Shown here: piece after piece, positions 35,134-45,182 of the stretch
Position numbering within the stretch: position 1 is the stretch's first letter
How the letters are laid out: each line of letters begins with the position of its first letter
Assembly (NCBI RefSeq): GCF_000368625.1
Contig: NZ_KB849576.1
Span: 496,001-560,000, forward strand
DNA: 64,000 nt
Source: Acinetobacter schindleri CIP 107287
GTDB lineage: Bacteria > Pseudomonadota > Gammaproteobacteria > Pseudomonadales > Moraxellaceae
Direction of reading: 5' to 3'
Program-made: the position numbers and the translations under genes
The notes under the pieces: generated by a model
The model's database searches: none
What the model was told of the DNA's origin: nothing
What the model saw: only the letters and a program-made list of their open reading frames with translations

Positions 35134-35915
35134 AATATTGAATCAAACCACGTCCATCAGAACATGATCGCTAGGATGTGTACTGATAGCTAACTATATT
35201 TAACTTTACTTGAATTGCTTTAATTTGCTATCTAAATGCCTTTCTTTTACTGACTTCTTTCCACCTTCAGTTTTGTAGCCGACGGCTTTTTTATAACAAA
35301 TATCTACAATAATTTATTGTGTTAAAAGTAGAGCAACACCCCTTATGAACATCTCAAAATTACAATCTTGGAGTAGATTACTGATAAATAAAAAAGTATA
35401 TTTTTTAGCTTAAATTTGCCGATTTATTTATCTAAAAAACTATGATCAGAATAAAATTAAAAACAGTAAAATCATCATTTTCGCTAACATATTCAGATTT
35501 TGTTTAAATTGACCAAGATGTTTCAAGTAGTCTGTCATTAAGTCCAACACTGAACAAATCTGTTCATCGTTTTTTTGTCTCTTTTAATAGTTAAAAACTT
35601 TGATTGCCCTGAAATAGGGCTAAAAATGATGATGATGAATAGTCCATTTGACTTTTTAAAGTATAGGTACTTATAAAAAAGCTATTTTCTATACGGTGAA
35701 TAAACTAAGTAAACTTAAGGATTCATTAGAAATTAACAGCTCTAAAAAAACTATATATTAGAAAAACTGCTAAATATTCTTTAAAAATAGGCAGAATAAG
35801 AATAATAGATTTTTTGTATATGAAAGATGAGTAAATTGATTGGATTATAATCAATAGAAAATTGCAACAAATTGTATAATTTTTCAGCAAAATCACAACT
35901 TGAAATGATATTTCG
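35134..35915. other. long AT-rich intergenic region before icd
   Basis: About 780 bases with no supported gene. A palindrome TGAACA-AATC-TGTTCA (35551-35566) followed by seven T (35570-35576) looks like a terminator with no gene before it. A leftward 79-codon frame (35726-35965) is AT-driven and has no recognisable start signal. Confidence 0.5.
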
Positions 35916-35944
35916 TTGACTGTAAAGCAAGGAGATACGATACT
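35916..35944 (+). promoter_or_regulatory. sigma-70 promoter of icd
   Basis: TTGACT (35916-35921) and GATACT (35939-35944) are exactly 17 bases apart, giving a leader of about 80 bases to the icd start. Confidence 0.6.
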
Positions 35945-36031
35945 CTCAAGGTTTAATGCAAACATATCGGTTCACAGGGTCTGAGTCAAAAGCTTGATCC
36001 TCAAAACTCTATCAAACGCAAGGGGCTATAT

Positions 36032-38269
36032 ATGGCTGGTGGAAAGTCAACAATCATTTACACACTGACCGACGAGGCGCCATTGTTGGCGACCTACTCG
36101 CTACTGCCGATCATTGAGACCTTTACTAAGCCTGCTGGCGTTGAGATTGTCAAAACTGACATCTCTGTTGCAGCACGCGTGCTCGCAGAATTCTCAGACT
36201 ACCTGACTGAAGAACAGAAAGTAGCTGACAACCTTGCTGAGCTAGGCCGTCTTACACAAGATCCAAGCACAAATATTATTAAACTACCTAATATCAGTGC
36301 TTCTGTAGCTCAGTTAACAGCATGTATTAAAGAGCTTCAGTCTAAGGGCTATGCAATTCCTGATTATCCAGAAAACCCAACTACTGAAGAAGAAAAAGCA
36401 CTTAAAGCACGTTTCGGTAAATGCCTCGGTTCTGCTGTAAACCCGGTATTACGTGAAGGTAACTCTGACCGTCGTGCCCCAACTGCCGTTAAAAACTACG
36501 CGAAAAAACACCCGCACTCTATGAGCGAGTGGAAACAGTGGTCACAAACTCACGTTTCACATATGGACGAAGGTGACTTCTACCACGGTGAAAAGTCGAT
36601 GACTTTAGACCGCGCACGTAACGTGAAAATGGAATTAATCACTAAGTCTGGTGAAACCATTGTTCTTAAGCCAAAAGTTGCGCTTCAAGACGGCGAAATC
36701 ATCGACTCAATGTTCATGAGCAAAAAAGCGCTTTGCGACTTCTATGAAAAAGAATTAGATGACTGTAAAGAAGCAGGCATCCTGTTTTCTCTACACGTTA
36801 AAGCGACCATGATGAAAGTGTCACACCCGATCGTATTCGGTCACTGTGTGCGCATTTACTACAAAGAAGCGTTTGAGAAACACGGTAAACTGTTTGATGA
36901 GCTAGGCATTAACGTAAACAACGGTATGGCTGGCCTTTACGAGAAGATTGAAACACTTCCGACTTCTTTACGTGAAGAAATCATCCGTGACTTACACGCT
37001 TGTCAAGAACACCGTCCAGCGCTTGCAATGGTTGATTCTGCGAAAGGTATCACTAACTTCCATTCTCCAAACGACGTAATTGTAGATGCTTCTATGCCTG
37101 CAATGATTCGTGGTGGTGGCAAAATGTGGGGTGCTGACGGCAAACCTTACGACTGTAAAGCAGTAATGCCTGAGTCTACTTTCGCACGTATTTACCAGGA
37201 AATGATCAATTTCTGTAAATGGAATGGTAACTTCGATCCACGTACAATGGGTACTGTACCTAACGTTGGTTTGATGGCACAAAAAGCTGAAGAATACGGT
37301 TCACACGACAAGACTTTCGAAATTCCTGAAGCAGGTATTGCGAACATCACCGACCTTGAAACAGGTGAAGTGTTGATGTCTCAAAACGTGGAAGAAGGCG
37401 ATATCTGGCGTATGTGTCAGGTGAAAGACGCACCGATCCGCGACTGGGTAAAACTTGCTGTAACGCGTGCACGTAACTCTGGTATGCCTGCAATCTTCTG
37501 GCTTGACCCGTACCGTCCACACGAAAACGAACTGATCAAGAAAGTTCAAACTTACTTGAAAGATCATGACACTGACGGTCTAGACATCCAGATCATGTCT
37601 CAAGTACGTGCGATGCGTTATACACTTGAACGTGTTGCTCGTGGCCTGGATACTATTTCAGTGACTGGTAACATCCTGCGTGACTACCTGACTGACTTGT
37701 TCCCAATCATGGAACTGGGTACTTCTGCGAAAATGCTTTCTATCGTGCCATTAATGGCGGGTGGCGGCATGTACGAAACTGGTGCGGGCGGTTCTGCACC
37801 TAAGCATGTACAACAGCTGGTAGAAGAAAACCACTTACGTTGGGATTCTTTAGGCGAGTTCCTGGCACTTGCTGTTTCTCTAGAAGAAATGGGTATTAAA
37901 GAAAATAATCCACGTGCGAAACTACTTGCAAACACACTTGATGCTGCGACTGGTAAATTGCTTGACAATGACAAGTCTCCATCACGTCGTACTGGCGAGT
38001 TAGACAACCGTGGTAGCCACTTCTACCTGGCTAAATTCTGGGCTGAAGAGCTTGCTACACAAGATCAAGATGCAGAATTGAAAGCGAAATTCGCGCCTAT
38101 CGCACAAGCCTTGGCTGAAAACGAAGCGAAAATCGTTGAAGAACTGAATACTGTTCAAGGTAAAACTGTAGACATCGGTGGTTACTACGCAGTTGATCCT
38201 GCGAAAGTAAATGCTGTAATGCGTCCAAGTGCGACATTGAACCAGATCATTGAATCACTACAGGCTTAA
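36032..38269 (+). CDS. icd: NADP-dependent isocitrate dehydrogenase, monomeric type
   Basis: A 745-residue monomeric isocitrate dehydrogenase (IDH-II), which oxidises isocitrate to 2-oxoglutarate with NADP in the citric acid cycle. It begins [17 protein letters not shown] and carries the family blocks EGNSDRRAP (substrate binding), [13 protein letters not shown] beta segments, [18 protein letters not shown] and [15 protein letters not shown]. The monomeric form is typical of Acinetobacter, Vibrio and Azotobacter, not of E. coli. Codon use appears more C-rich in optimal codons than its neighbours, as expected for a highly expressed gene. SD AGGGG precedes the ATG. Confidence 0.96.
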   Translation: MAGGKSTIIYTLTDEAPLLATYSLLPIIETFTKPAGVEIVKTDISVAARVLAEFSDYLTEEQKVADNLAELGRLTQDPSTNIIKLPNISASVAQLTACIKELQSKGYAIPDYPENPTTEEEKALKARFGKCLGSAVNPVLREGNSDRRAPTAVKNYAKKHPHSMSEWKQWSQTHVSHMDEGDFYHGEKSMTLDRARNVKMELITKSGETIVLKPKVALQDGEIIDSMFMSKKALCDFYEKELDDCKEAGILFSLHVKATMMKVSHPIVFGHCVRIYYKEAFEKHGKLFDELGINVNNGMAGLYEKIETLPTSLREEIIRDLHACQEHRPALAMVDSAKGITNFHSPNDVIVDASMPAMIRGGGKMWGADGKPYDCKAVMPESTFARIYQEMINFCKWNGNFDPRTMGTVPNVGLMAQKAEEYGSHDKTFEIPEAGIANITDLETGEVLMSQNVEEGDIWRMCQVKDAPIRDWVKLAVTRARNSGMPAIFWLDPYRPHENELIKKVQTYLKDHDTDGLDIQIMSQVRAMRYTLERVARGLDTISVTGNILRDYLTDLFPIMELGTSAKMLSIVPLMAGGGMYETGAGGSAPKHVQQLVEENHLRWDSLGEFLALAVSLEEMGIKENNPRAKLLANTLDAATGKLLDNDKSPSRRTGELDNRGSHFYLAKFWAEELATQDQDAELKAKFAPIAQALAENEAKIVEELNTVQGKTVDIGGYYAVDPAKVNAVMRPSATLNQIIESLQA

Positions 38270-38308
38270 TTAGAAGCTGGACTGACTATCAGCTTAGTGA
38301 ACTGAAAT

Positions 38309-38336
38309 AAAAACCGGTGCTTAGGCACCGGTTTTT
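38309..38336 (+). terminator. terminator of icd
   Basis: AAAAACCGGTGC (38309-38320) and GCACCGGTTTTT (38325-38336) form a perfect 12-bp stem around TTAG. Confidence 0.93.
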
Positions 38337-38354
38337 ATTTACCATGATGAAAAC

Positions 38355-38390
38355 TAAAGGGATGCTTTATTGTCGAAGCATCAGCCTTTA
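38355..38390. repeat. bulged hairpin downstream of icd
   Basis: TAAAGG-GATGCTT (38355-38367) pairs with AAGCATC (38376-38382) and CCTTTA (38385-38390), leaving an AG bulge and an eight-base loop. No U-tract follows. It lies in a 240-base non-coding stretch before the phosphatase gene. Confidence 0.6.
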
Positions 38391-38576
38391 GAGCTATAGG
38401 TGAAATGAATAAACAGCCATTTCATATAGATAAGAAGATGGTTCGTTTTGAACGCCCCAAAAATTTAGCTTGAACACCCGATTAAAGGTATAGACAATAT
38501 AATGAATATATTGAAAGAATTAGATTAATACTCAGTCTGAGTAATTGCAGGACTCAAATGTCGAGGAGGTGTCTGA

Positions 38577-39617
38577 ATGTCATATCAGTTCATCCAGCCT
38601 ATTCAGGGAGATCGTTTCGACATTGTGGGTGATATTCATGGTGAGATCGACGCCTTAAACAGTCTCTTACATGTCATGGGCTATAATCTTAAAGGTGAGC
38701 ATCCAGAACAGCGTAAGCTGATCTTTGTGGGTGATCTTTGTGACCGTGGGCAAAACAGTGTCGCAGTAATTCAGCAAGTGAAGATTTTAATGGAGCGGGG
38801 CCATGCCTACTGTGTGCTGGGCAACCATGAGCTGAACCTGCTAAATCAATCCTATCGTGAAGGCAATGGCTGGTATTTTGGCTCACCGCATATGGATGAC
38901 CATAAATCTTTTTACTCTGTACCTGCTACACCACAAGACCAGCTGTGGATTCTACAATTTCTGCAAACTTTGCCCATTGCACTGGAATCAGATCAAATCC
39001 GGGTTGTGCATGCCTGCTGGGATACACACTCCATTCAACAACTAAAAGCACTGGACAAGCTGCATTTACTTGAAGCCTATGAACATTTTGTCCAGCAGAC
39101 CCAGCAACATATTACTGATGCAGGTATTACAGAACAGGCATTCCAGGAAGCAGATCAGTTTCGTGAAGCGCTCACTGATCCGAATAGCGATATTCCTTGG
39201 CTGAAACATTTGGCACAAAAGGAATGGATTGAGCAGATGTATAATCCCATCAAAGTGTTGACCTCTGGTACCGAATATATGACAGATAAGCCCATTTATG
39301 CCGGCGGCAAGTGGCGTATGAAAGACCGTCTGCCTTGGTGGGAAGATTATCAGGAGGATATCCCCGTCATTATTGGTCATTACTGGCGTAAATTTGACTC
39401 GGCTGAAGTGAAAGCTGGCCTGTTTCAGCAGATTAATCCGCTACAGTGGTTTGGGTATAAGCAAAATGTGTTCTGTGTGGATTATTCAGTCGGGAAACGC
39501 TATCTAGATCGGCAGCAGCAACGAGAATTTTCAAGCAAATTAGCAGCTCTTAGATGGCCTGAAAAGCAGGTGATTTTTGAGGATGGTTCAACTTATTCGA
39601 CCTCTCAATCTGTCTAA
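38577..39617 (+). CDS. PPP-type metallophosphatase
   Basis: A 346-residue calcineurin-like phosphoesterase. The three metal motifs of the PPP family are present in the first 90 residues: GDIHGE, GDLCDRGQ and GNHEL; later histidines lie in VVHACWD and IIGHYW. It resembles bacterial serine/threonine protein phosphatases and diadenosine tetraphosphatase relatives, but the C-terminal half is not diagnostic, so the substrate is open. The ATG at 38577 has a strong AGGAGG upstream. Single gene, convergent with the OsmC gene across a shared terminator. Confidence 0.87.
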   Translation: MSYQFIQPIQGDRFDIVGDIHGEIDALNSLLHVMGYNLKGEHPEQRKLIFVGDLCDRGQNSVAVIQQVKILMERGHAYCVLGNHELNLLNQSYREGNGWYFGSPHMDDHKSFYSVPATPQDQLWILQFLQTLPIALESDQIRVVHACWDTHSIQQLKALDKLHLLEAYEHFVQQTQQHITDAGITEQAFQEADQFREALTDPNSDIPWLKHLAQKEWIEQMYNPIKVLTSGTEYMTDKPIYAGGKWRMKDRLPWWEDYQEDIPVIIGHYWRKFDSAEVKAGLFQQINPLQWFGYKQNVFCVDYSVGKRYLDRQQQREFSSKLAALRWPEKQVIFEDGSTYSTSQSV

Positions 39618-39653
39618 ATGGTGTTGGTCTGATATCAAATAACAGATTAAAGA

Positions 39654-39678
39654 AAAAGCGGTCTGAGGGACCGCTTTT
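39654..39678. terminator. bidirectional terminator, phosphatase / OsmC
   Basis: AAAAGCGGTC (39654-39663) pairs with GACCGCTTTT (39669-39678) around TGAGG, between convergent genes. Confidence 0.88.
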
Positions 39679-39696
39679 ATAACTAGATCAGCCGGA

Positions 39697-40119
39697 TTAT
39701 TCAGCTTCAATAATTTCAAAATCGTGCGTAATTTCCACACCGCCATCAGACAGCATTTTACTGGCTGAGCAGTATTTTTCGGCAGAAAGCTCGACAGCCT
39801 TAGCCACTTGTTTCTCTTTAATGCCTTTACCTGTCACCACAAAATGCAGGTGAATCTTCGTAAATACCGCAGGAATAGTATCGGCACGTTCCGCATTGAG
39901 TTCACAACGAACATCGGTAATATCCTGACGTGCCTTCTTTAAAATGGTGACAATATCAAACGAAGCACAACCACCCAAACCGGTTAATAGAAGTTCCATT
40001 GGACGAGGGCCACGGTTCTCACCACCATATTCTGGCGAGCCGTCCATGACGATACTGTGACCACTTTGCGTTTTTGCTTCAAAAGCAACATTCTCTAACC
40101 AATGAACGCTTGTTTGCAT
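39697..40119 (-). CDS. OsmC family protein (YhfA-like)
   Basis: A 140-residue OsmC/Ohr-fold protein. Conserved features are the RPMELLLTGLGGCASFDIVTIL segment with the first cysteine near residue 52 and YCSASKML with the second near residue 116, the pair that reduces peroxides in active members. The arrangement next to crp, transcribed divergently, is the same as yhfA-crp in E. coli, so YhfA is the closest assignment. Substrate not known. The start ATG at 40117-40119 is followed by MQTSVHWLENVAF. Confidence 0.87.
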   Translation of the reverse strand: MQTSVHWLENVAFEAKTQSGHSIVMDGSPEYGGENRGPRPMELLLTGLGGCASFDIVTILKKARQDITDVRCELNAERADTIPAVFTKIHLHFVVTGKGIKEKQVAKAVELSAEKYCSASKMLSDGGVEITHDFEIIEAE

Positions 40120-40204
40120 TGCAACTACCTAAAAAAAGCTATAAATTTACGAAGTAACTGTACACTAACATAAATTGGGTTGATAAGGAATTTCATTCCC
40201 ACTG

Positions 40205-40219
40205 TGTGACAAGTTCACA
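40205..40219. promoter_or_regulatory. CRP-like half-sites between the OsmC gene and crp
   Basis: TGTGA (40205-40209) and TCACA (40215-40219) face each other with five bases between them; the CRP/Vfr consensus spacer is six. It lies 48 bases before the crp start codon and could be an autoregulatory site with atypical spacing. Confidence 0.35.
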
Positions 40220-40266
40220 TTAGGTCTTGTGCGATCTAAAAATTATCCTTATTTGGAACTGCTAGC

Positions 40267-40971
40267 ATGACTTCAAACTTTTCACAATTAAGCACAGATG
40301 CACTTTCTCCGGGGCAATTGCCAGAATCCGTGAAGGCATTATTAAAACGTGCATATATCAACCGTTACCCAAAACGTACAACGATCGTTGATGCAGGAAC
40401 AGAATCTAAATCTTTATATTTGATTCTGAAGGGGTCTGTATCGATCATTCTTCGTGAAGATGATGAGCGTGAAATTGTCGTGGCGTATTTGAACGCGGGT
40501 GACTTTTTTGGGGAAATGGGCTTATTCGAAGCAAATCCACAACGTACTGCAGAAGTGCGTACGCGTGACGTTTGTGAAATTGCAGAGATTAGCTACGAAA
40601 ACTTCCATGAACTGAGCAAACAATATCCTGACTTGAGTTATGCGGTATTTGCGCAATTGGTTCGCCGTCTGAAGAATACGACACGTAAAGTAACTGACCT
40701 GGCATTTATTGATGTTTCTGGTCGTATCGCACGTTGTCTGATCGATCTTTCAGCTCAGCCTGAAGCGATGATCTTGCCAAATGGCCGTCAGATCCGTATT
40801 ACCCGTCAGGAAATTGGCCGTATTGTAGGTTGTTCCCGTGAAATGGTCGGTCGCGTACTGAAAACTCTTGAAGAGCAAGGCATGATCGAAACAGATGGTA
40901 AAGCAATTCTGATCTTTGATGCCTCACTGGAACAGAACGAAGTACCAGCTGAAGATGATTCAGAAGAATAA
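40267..40971 (+). CDS. crp: cAMP receptor protein (CRP/Vfr homologue)
   Basis: A 234-residue global transcription regulator. The N-terminal cyclic-nucleotide-binding domain includes GDFFGEMGLFEANPQRTAEVRT, which holds the glutamate and arginine that contact cAMP. A long dimerisation helix follows, then the winged helix-turn-helix with TRQEIGRIVGCSREMVGRVLKTLEEQG, which closely matches the E. coli CRP recognition helix. It has about 20 extra N-terminal residues compared with E. coli CRP and an acidic tail (EDDSEE). Divergent from an OsmC gene, as in enterics. Terminated by a strong hairpin. Confidence 0.93.
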   Translation: MTSNFSQLSTDALSPGQLPESVKALLKRAYINRYPKRTTIVDAGTESKSLYLILKGSVSIILREDDEREIVVAYLNAGDFFGEMGLFEANPQRTAEVRTRDVCEIAEISYENFHELSKQYPDLSYAVFAQLVRRLKNTTRKVTDLAFIDVSGRIARCLIDLSAQPEAMILPNGRQIRITRQEIGRIVGCSREMVGRVLKTLEEQGMIETDGKAILIFDASLEQNEVPAEDDSEE

Positions 40972-40991
40972 GCTGCAATTTTGAGAAAAGG

Positions 40992-41017
40992 GCAAACCTT
41001 CGGGTTTGCTTTTTTTA
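40992..41017 (+). terminator. terminator of crp
   Basis: GCAAACC (40992-40998) and GGTTTGC (41003-41009) form a stem around the stable TTCG tetraloop, followed by eight T. Confidence 0.92.
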
Positions 41018-41152
41018 TAGCTGCGGAAAATCCAACATCACAAATAAGAACAAACTTCTTAGAAAAGATGATTTCAGCCCGTCGCTTTCCTTCTATACTC
41101 TATGTGTACTTTATTATGATAAGTCAAACCTAGAATAGACAGGGAATTATTC

Positions 41153-42202
41153 ATGCAATTCAAACCACTTGCAGATACCGGTATTTTACTTCCAGAAATC
41201 TGTTTAGGCACCATGACCTTTGGTGAACAAAATACCCAGGAAGAAGCTTTTGAGCAGCTCGATTATGCACTGGATCAAGGACTGTATTTCTGGGATACCG
41301 CAGAAATGTACCCGGTACCACCAAAACCGGAAACCCAAGGTGCGACAGAACGCATTATCGGGAACTGGATTGCATCACGTGGCGGTCGTGACAAACTGTT
41401 TTTAGCATCCAAAATCGCTGGTCCATCACAAGGTGGTAGTCATATCCGTGATGGACAGACCCGTTTTGGGGCAGATGAAATTTCAGCGGCCATAGACCAG
41501 TCATTGTCACGTCTGCAAACCGATTATATCGACTTATACCAGTTGCACTGGCCGCAACGCCCAACGAATTTCTTTGGTAAACTCGGTTATGGCAATGCTG
41601 AAGCGGCCGAAGACCGTGCAGTGACGGATCTCGAAGAAACCCTGACCGCCTTGCAATATGAAATTAAAAATGGCCGTATCCGTTATATCGGTCTGTCGAA
41701 TGAGACCCCATGGGGGACGATGAAGTTCCTACATCTGGCCGAGAAACTGGGATTATCAAAATTTGTCAGCGTACAGAATCCATATAACCTGCTGAATCGC
41801 ACTTATGAAATCGGTATGTCAGAAATTGCCAAATACGAAGGTGTTGGCTTGCTAGCATATTCACCACTGGCATTCGGATATCTGACGGGTAAATTCCGCA
41901 ATGGTGCGCGTCCAGCCGATGCCCGTGTGACTTTATTCTCGCGTTTTAGCCGTTATAGCAATCCGGAAAGTGAATGGGCGGTGGAGCAATATGCACAACT
42001 GGCAGAGCAGCATGGTCTGACCCTGACTCAATTGGCATTGGCATTTATTAAGCAACAGTTCTTTGTAACCAGCACGATTATTGGTGCAACTAATCTGGAT
42101 CAGCTAAAAGAAAATATTCAGGCTTTTGAAGTGGATCTGCCTGAGGAAATACTGAAAGGCATTGAAGCGATTCATCGTCAGCAGCCGAATCCGGCACCAT
42201 AA
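41153..42202 (+). CDS. NADP(H)-dependent aldo/keto reductase (Tas-like)
   Basis: A 349-residue TIM-barrel oxidoreductase. The tetrad is visible: Asp and Tyr in FWDTAEMYP, Lys in ASKIAG, and His in LYQLHWPQ. The C-terminal ATNLDQLKENIQAFEVDLP segment binds the cofactor. The length and the QGATERIIGNWIASRGGRDKLFLASK block match the E. coli Tas subgroup, whose natural substrate is uncertain. Single gene with its own terminator. The ATG at 41153 has AGGGAATTATTC upstream. Confidence 0.9.
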   Translation: MQFKPLADTGILLPEICLGTMTFGEQNTQEEAFEQLDYALDQGLYFWDTAEMYPVPPKPETQGATERIIGNWIASRGGRDKLFLASKIAGPSQGGSHIRDGQTRFGADEISAAIDQSLSRLQTDYIDLYQLHWPQRPTNFFGKLGYGNAEAAEDRAVTDLEETLTALQYEIKNGRIRYIGLSNETPWGTMKFLHLAEKLGLSKFVSVQNPYNLLNRTYEIGMSEIAKYEGVGLLAYSPLAFGYLTGKFRNGARPADARVTLFSRFSRYSNPESEWAVEQYAQLAEQHGLTLTQLALAFIKQQFFVTSTIIGATNLDQLKENIQAFEVDLPEEILKGIEAIHRQQPNPAP

Positions 42203-42222
42203 TTTTTATAATTTTATTCCAG

Positions 42223-42250
42223 AAAAGCCTTTATTGATAAAGGCTTTTTT
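42223..42250 (+). terminator. terminator of the aldo/keto reductase gene
   Basis: AAAAGCCTTTAT pairs with ATAAAGGCTTTTTT in a tight hairpin, with six T. Confidence 0.88.
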
Positions 42251-42385
42251 ATTTCACATGATTAAGTTTGTGGCTGAATAAAAATTCTTCTTTGTTCACT
42301 TGAAATATGATTTGACTATACCAATATTATTATTAAAGACTGCCTGATATTTATTTTAAGTTTTTGAAAAATATATATAAATTTA

Positions 42386-42414
42386 TTTGAAATTTATGTG
42401 CGTGCTCCCATATA
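42386..42414 (+). promoter_or_regulatory. heat-shock (sigma-32) promoter of clpB
   Basis: TTTGAA (42386-42391), 14 bases, then TCCCATATA (42406-42414). The known sigma-32 consensus is CTTGAA, 13-15 bases, CCCCATnTA, so only one base differs in each half. The transcript would start about 32 bases before clpB. Confidence 0.72.
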
Positions 42415-42452
42415 TGAATTAAGTTAAAAATTTGTTGTGAGGAATAACAATA

Positions 42453-45032
42453 ATGCGCTTTGAAAAATTTACAAATCGCCTGCAGCAAACCCTTTCAGAT
42501 GCACAATCCTTGGCAATGGGTAAGGACCATGCTTCTATCGACGGTATTCACATTCTGGCAACTTTGTTAGATGAATCATCCAATATCAGTCTGCTGCAAC
42601 AGGCAGGTGCGAACTTACGTGATTTGCAGACTAAACTGCAAACTGCGCTGAGTAATGCACCGACTTTAAGCCAGTCCACCGGTGATATTAACCTCAGCCC
42701 TGAAGCAGCGAAAGTTCTGCATCTGGCAGACAGTTTTGCCCAAAAAGCAGGGGATGAATTCCTTTCTACTGACTGGGTATTGTTAGCATTAGCGGAAACA
42801 GGCAAAACCAAATCACTTTTAAGTGAAGTAGGTGTTAAAGCCGAGACCTTAAAACAAGTTATTCATCAAATTCGAGGCAATGAAAAAGTCATGAGCAATA
42901 ATCATGAAGATCAGCGTGACTCTTTAAATAAATACACCATTGACCTGACTGAACGCGCATTACAAGGCAAGCTAGATCCAGTGATTGGTCGTGATGATGA
43001 AATTCGCCGTACCATTCAGGTCTTGTCACGCCGTACTAAAAATAACCCGGTTCTGATCGGTGAACCTGGTGTCGGTAAAACTGCAATTGTAGAAGGTCTG
43101 GCACAGCGTATCGTGAATGGTGAAGTTCCAGAAGGTCTGAAAGGTAAACGCGTTCTATCACTGGATTTAGGTTCATTGCTGGCTGGTGCCAAATATCGTG
43201 GTGAATTTGAAGAACGTTTAAAAGCTGTTCTGAAAGACCTGGCCAAACATGAAGGTGAAATTATTCTGTTCATCGACGAGCTGCATACCCTGGTGGGCGC
43301 AGGTAAAGGCGATGGTGCCATGGATGCCGGTAACATGCTGAAACCAGCATTGGCACGTGGTGAACTGCGTTGTGTGGGCGCAACGACCCTAGATGAATAC
43401 CGCCAGTACATCGAAAAAGATGCAGCCTTGGAGCGTCGTTTCCAGAAAGTATTGGTGGATGAACCAAGTGTAGAAGATACCATTGCAATTTTACGTGGTC
43501 TGAAAGACCGTTATGCGACTCACCATGGTGTACAGATTCTAGATTCTGCGATTATCGCTGCGGCTAAAATGTCACACCGTTACATCACTGACCGTCAGTT
43601 GCCAGACAAAGCGATTGACCTGATTGATGAAGCAGCATCTCGTATCAAAATGGAGCTGGACTCTAAGCCAGAAGCTTTGGATAAACTTGAACGCCGTTTA
43701 ATTCAGCTGAAAATGCAACTGGAAGCGGTGAAAAAAGATGAGGATTCGGGTGCCAAGTCTGAAGTGAAATATCTAGAAGATCAGATTGCTACTGTTGAGA
43801 AAGAGTATAGCGAGCTGGAAGAAATCTGGCGTGCAGACAAAGCGCTGGTTGCGGGCAATAAAGACATTCAGGTGAAGCTGGATCAAGCCCGTATTGCGCT
43901 AGAGAAAGCGCAGCGTGAGGGTGATCTGGCAGAAGCGGCACGTTATCAGTATGGCGTAATTCCTGAGTTACAGAAGCAACTGGAACGTATTGAAGCAGCT
44001 GAAGAAAGTGAAGCACCAAAATTATTGCGTGACAAAGTCACTGACAATGAGATTGCTGAAGTGGTCAGTGCTGCAACTGGTATTCCAGTGGCAAAAATGT
44101 TGCAAGGTGAGCGTGACAAACTGCTACATATGGAAGAATTCCTGCATAAACGTGTCGTCGGTCAGGAAGAAGCTGTCGTGGCAGTGTCGAATGCAGTCCG
44201 TCGTTCTCGTGCCGGATTGTCTGATCCAAACCGTCCAAGTGGTTCATTCCTGTTCTTGGGTCCAACCGGGGTGGGTAAGACTGAGTTGACCAAAGCTTTG
44301 GCGAACTTCCTGTTTGACAGTGATGATGCAATGATCCGTATCGATATGTCGGAATTTATGGAAAAACATTCTGTCAGCCGTCTGGTTGGTGCGCCTCCGG
44401 GCTATGTCGGTTATGAAGAAGGGGGTGTGCTAACTGAAGCGGTACGTCGTAAACCCTATAGCGTGGTGCTGTTTGATGAGGTTGAGAAAGCGCATCCGGA
44501 TGTATTTAATATCTTATTACAGGTATTGGATGATGGCCGCTTAACGGATTCACAAGGTCGTGTGGTGGACTTCAAAAATACCGTGATCGTGATGACTTCT
44601 AACCTGGGTTCAAGTGATGTGCGTGAACTGGGTGGTGGTGCGACCCGAGATGAGGTACGTAGTGTGGTGATGAATGCAGTGTCGGAACACTTCCGTCCTG
44701 AGTTCATTAATCGTATCGATGAGATTGTGGTGTTCCATTCACTGGAAAAAGCCCAGATTCGTGGTATTGCTGATATCCAGTTGAACCGTTTACGTCAACG
44801 TCTGGCAGAGCGCGACTTGCGCTTATCCGTGGAAGACAGTGCTTTTGACCAGTTGATCGATGTAGGCTTTGATCCTCTATATGGTGCGCGTCCATTGAAA
44901 CGTGCGATTCAGCAACGTATAGAAAATGGCCTGGCGCAAAACATTCTTGAAGGAAAATTCAATCCGGGCGATACCATTGTGGTCAGCGCTGAAAATGGTG
45001 AACTGGTCTTTGAGAAAATGAAGCTCAACTAA
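42453..45032 (+). CDS. clpB: ATP-dependent disaggregase ClpB
   Basis: An 859-residue AAA+ chaperone that pulls proteins out of aggregates with DnaK. Domains in order: N-domain (1-145), first AAA module with GEPGVGKT near residue 203, coiled-coil middle domain (about 400-530, rich in Glu/Lys/Leu), second AAA module with GPTGVGKT near residue 605, and the C-terminal small domain. No ClpP-binding IGL/F tripeptide is seen, as expected for ClpB. The ATG at 42453 has GAGGAA upstream. Its sigma-32 promoter and the rpoH gene at 61152 fit heat-shock control. Confidence 0.97.
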   Translation: MRFEKFTNRLQQTLSDAQSLAMGKDHASIDGIHILATLLDESSNISLLQQAGANLRDLQTKLQTALSNAPTLSQSTGDINLSPEAAKVLHLADSFAQKAGDEFLSTDWVLLALAETGKTKSLLSEVGVKAETLKQVIHQIRGNEKVMSNNHEDQRDSLNKYTIDLTERALQGKLDPVIGRDDEIRRTIQVLSRRTKNNPVLIGEPGVGKTAIVEGLAQRIVNGEVPEGLKGKRVLSLDLGSLLAGAKYRGEFEERLKAVLKDLAKHEGEIILFIDELHTLVGAGKGDGAMDAGNMLKPALARGELRCVGATTLDEYRQYIEKDAALERRFQKVLVDEPSVEDTIAILRGLKDRYATHHGVQILDSAIIAAAKMSHRYITDRQLPDKAIDLIDEAASRIKMELDSKPEALDKLERRLIQLKMQLEAVKKDEDSGAKSEVKYLEDQIATVEKEYSELEEIWRADKALVAGNKDIQVKLDQARIALEKAQREGDLAEAARYQYGVIPELQKQLERIEAAEESEAPKLLRDKVTDNEIAEVVSAATGIPVAKMLQGERDKLLHMEEFLHKRVVGQEEAVVAVSNAVRRSRAGLSDPNRPSGSFLFLGPTGVGKTELTKALANFLFDSDDAMIRIDMSEFMEKHSVSRLVGAPPGYVGYEEGGVLTEAVRRKPYSVVLFDEVEKAHPDVFNILLQVLDDGRLTDSQGRVVDFKNTVIVMTSNLGSSDVRELGGGATRDEVRSVVMNAVSEHFRPEFINRIDEIVVFHSLEKAQIRGIADIQLNRLRQRLAERDLRLSVEDSAFDQLIDVGFDPLYGARPLKRAIQQRIENGLAQNILEGKFNPGDTIVVSAENGELVFEKMKLN

Positions 45033-45046
45033 TCCAAACTGATCGG

Positions 45047-45081
45047 AAAAGAAAAACCCAGCCTAGGCTGGGTTTTTCTTT
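45047..45081. terminator. strong bidirectional terminator after clpB
   Basis: AAAAGAAAAACCCAGCC (45047-45063) and GGCTGGGTTTTTCTTT (45066-45081) form a near-perfect long stem. It separates clpB from the leftward rlmKL. Confidence 0.92.
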
Positions 45082-45092
45082 ATGGCATTTAC

Positions 45093-45165
45093 TTCTTTCA
45101 TCGCACCACTTTTCATTTCTCCCTCTGCGAGAAAAAGAAAGAGGGTGTAAATCCTGATGAAAGAA
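45093..45165. repeat. nested inverted repeat, 73 bp
   Basis: Outer arms TTCTTTCATC (45093-45102) and GATGAAAGAA (45156-45165) enclose inner arms CCCTCT (45121-45126) and AGAGGG (45140-45145). It lies just past the clpB terminator and before the rlmKL stop. The form suggests a dispersed non-coding repeat unit. Confidence 0.55.
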
Positions 45166-45182
45166 ATTAATTCACTATTAAA

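Noticed and set aside
35726..35965. Leftward 79-codon frame before icd
   Set aside because: AT-driven composition, no SD, and it overlaps the likely icd promoter.
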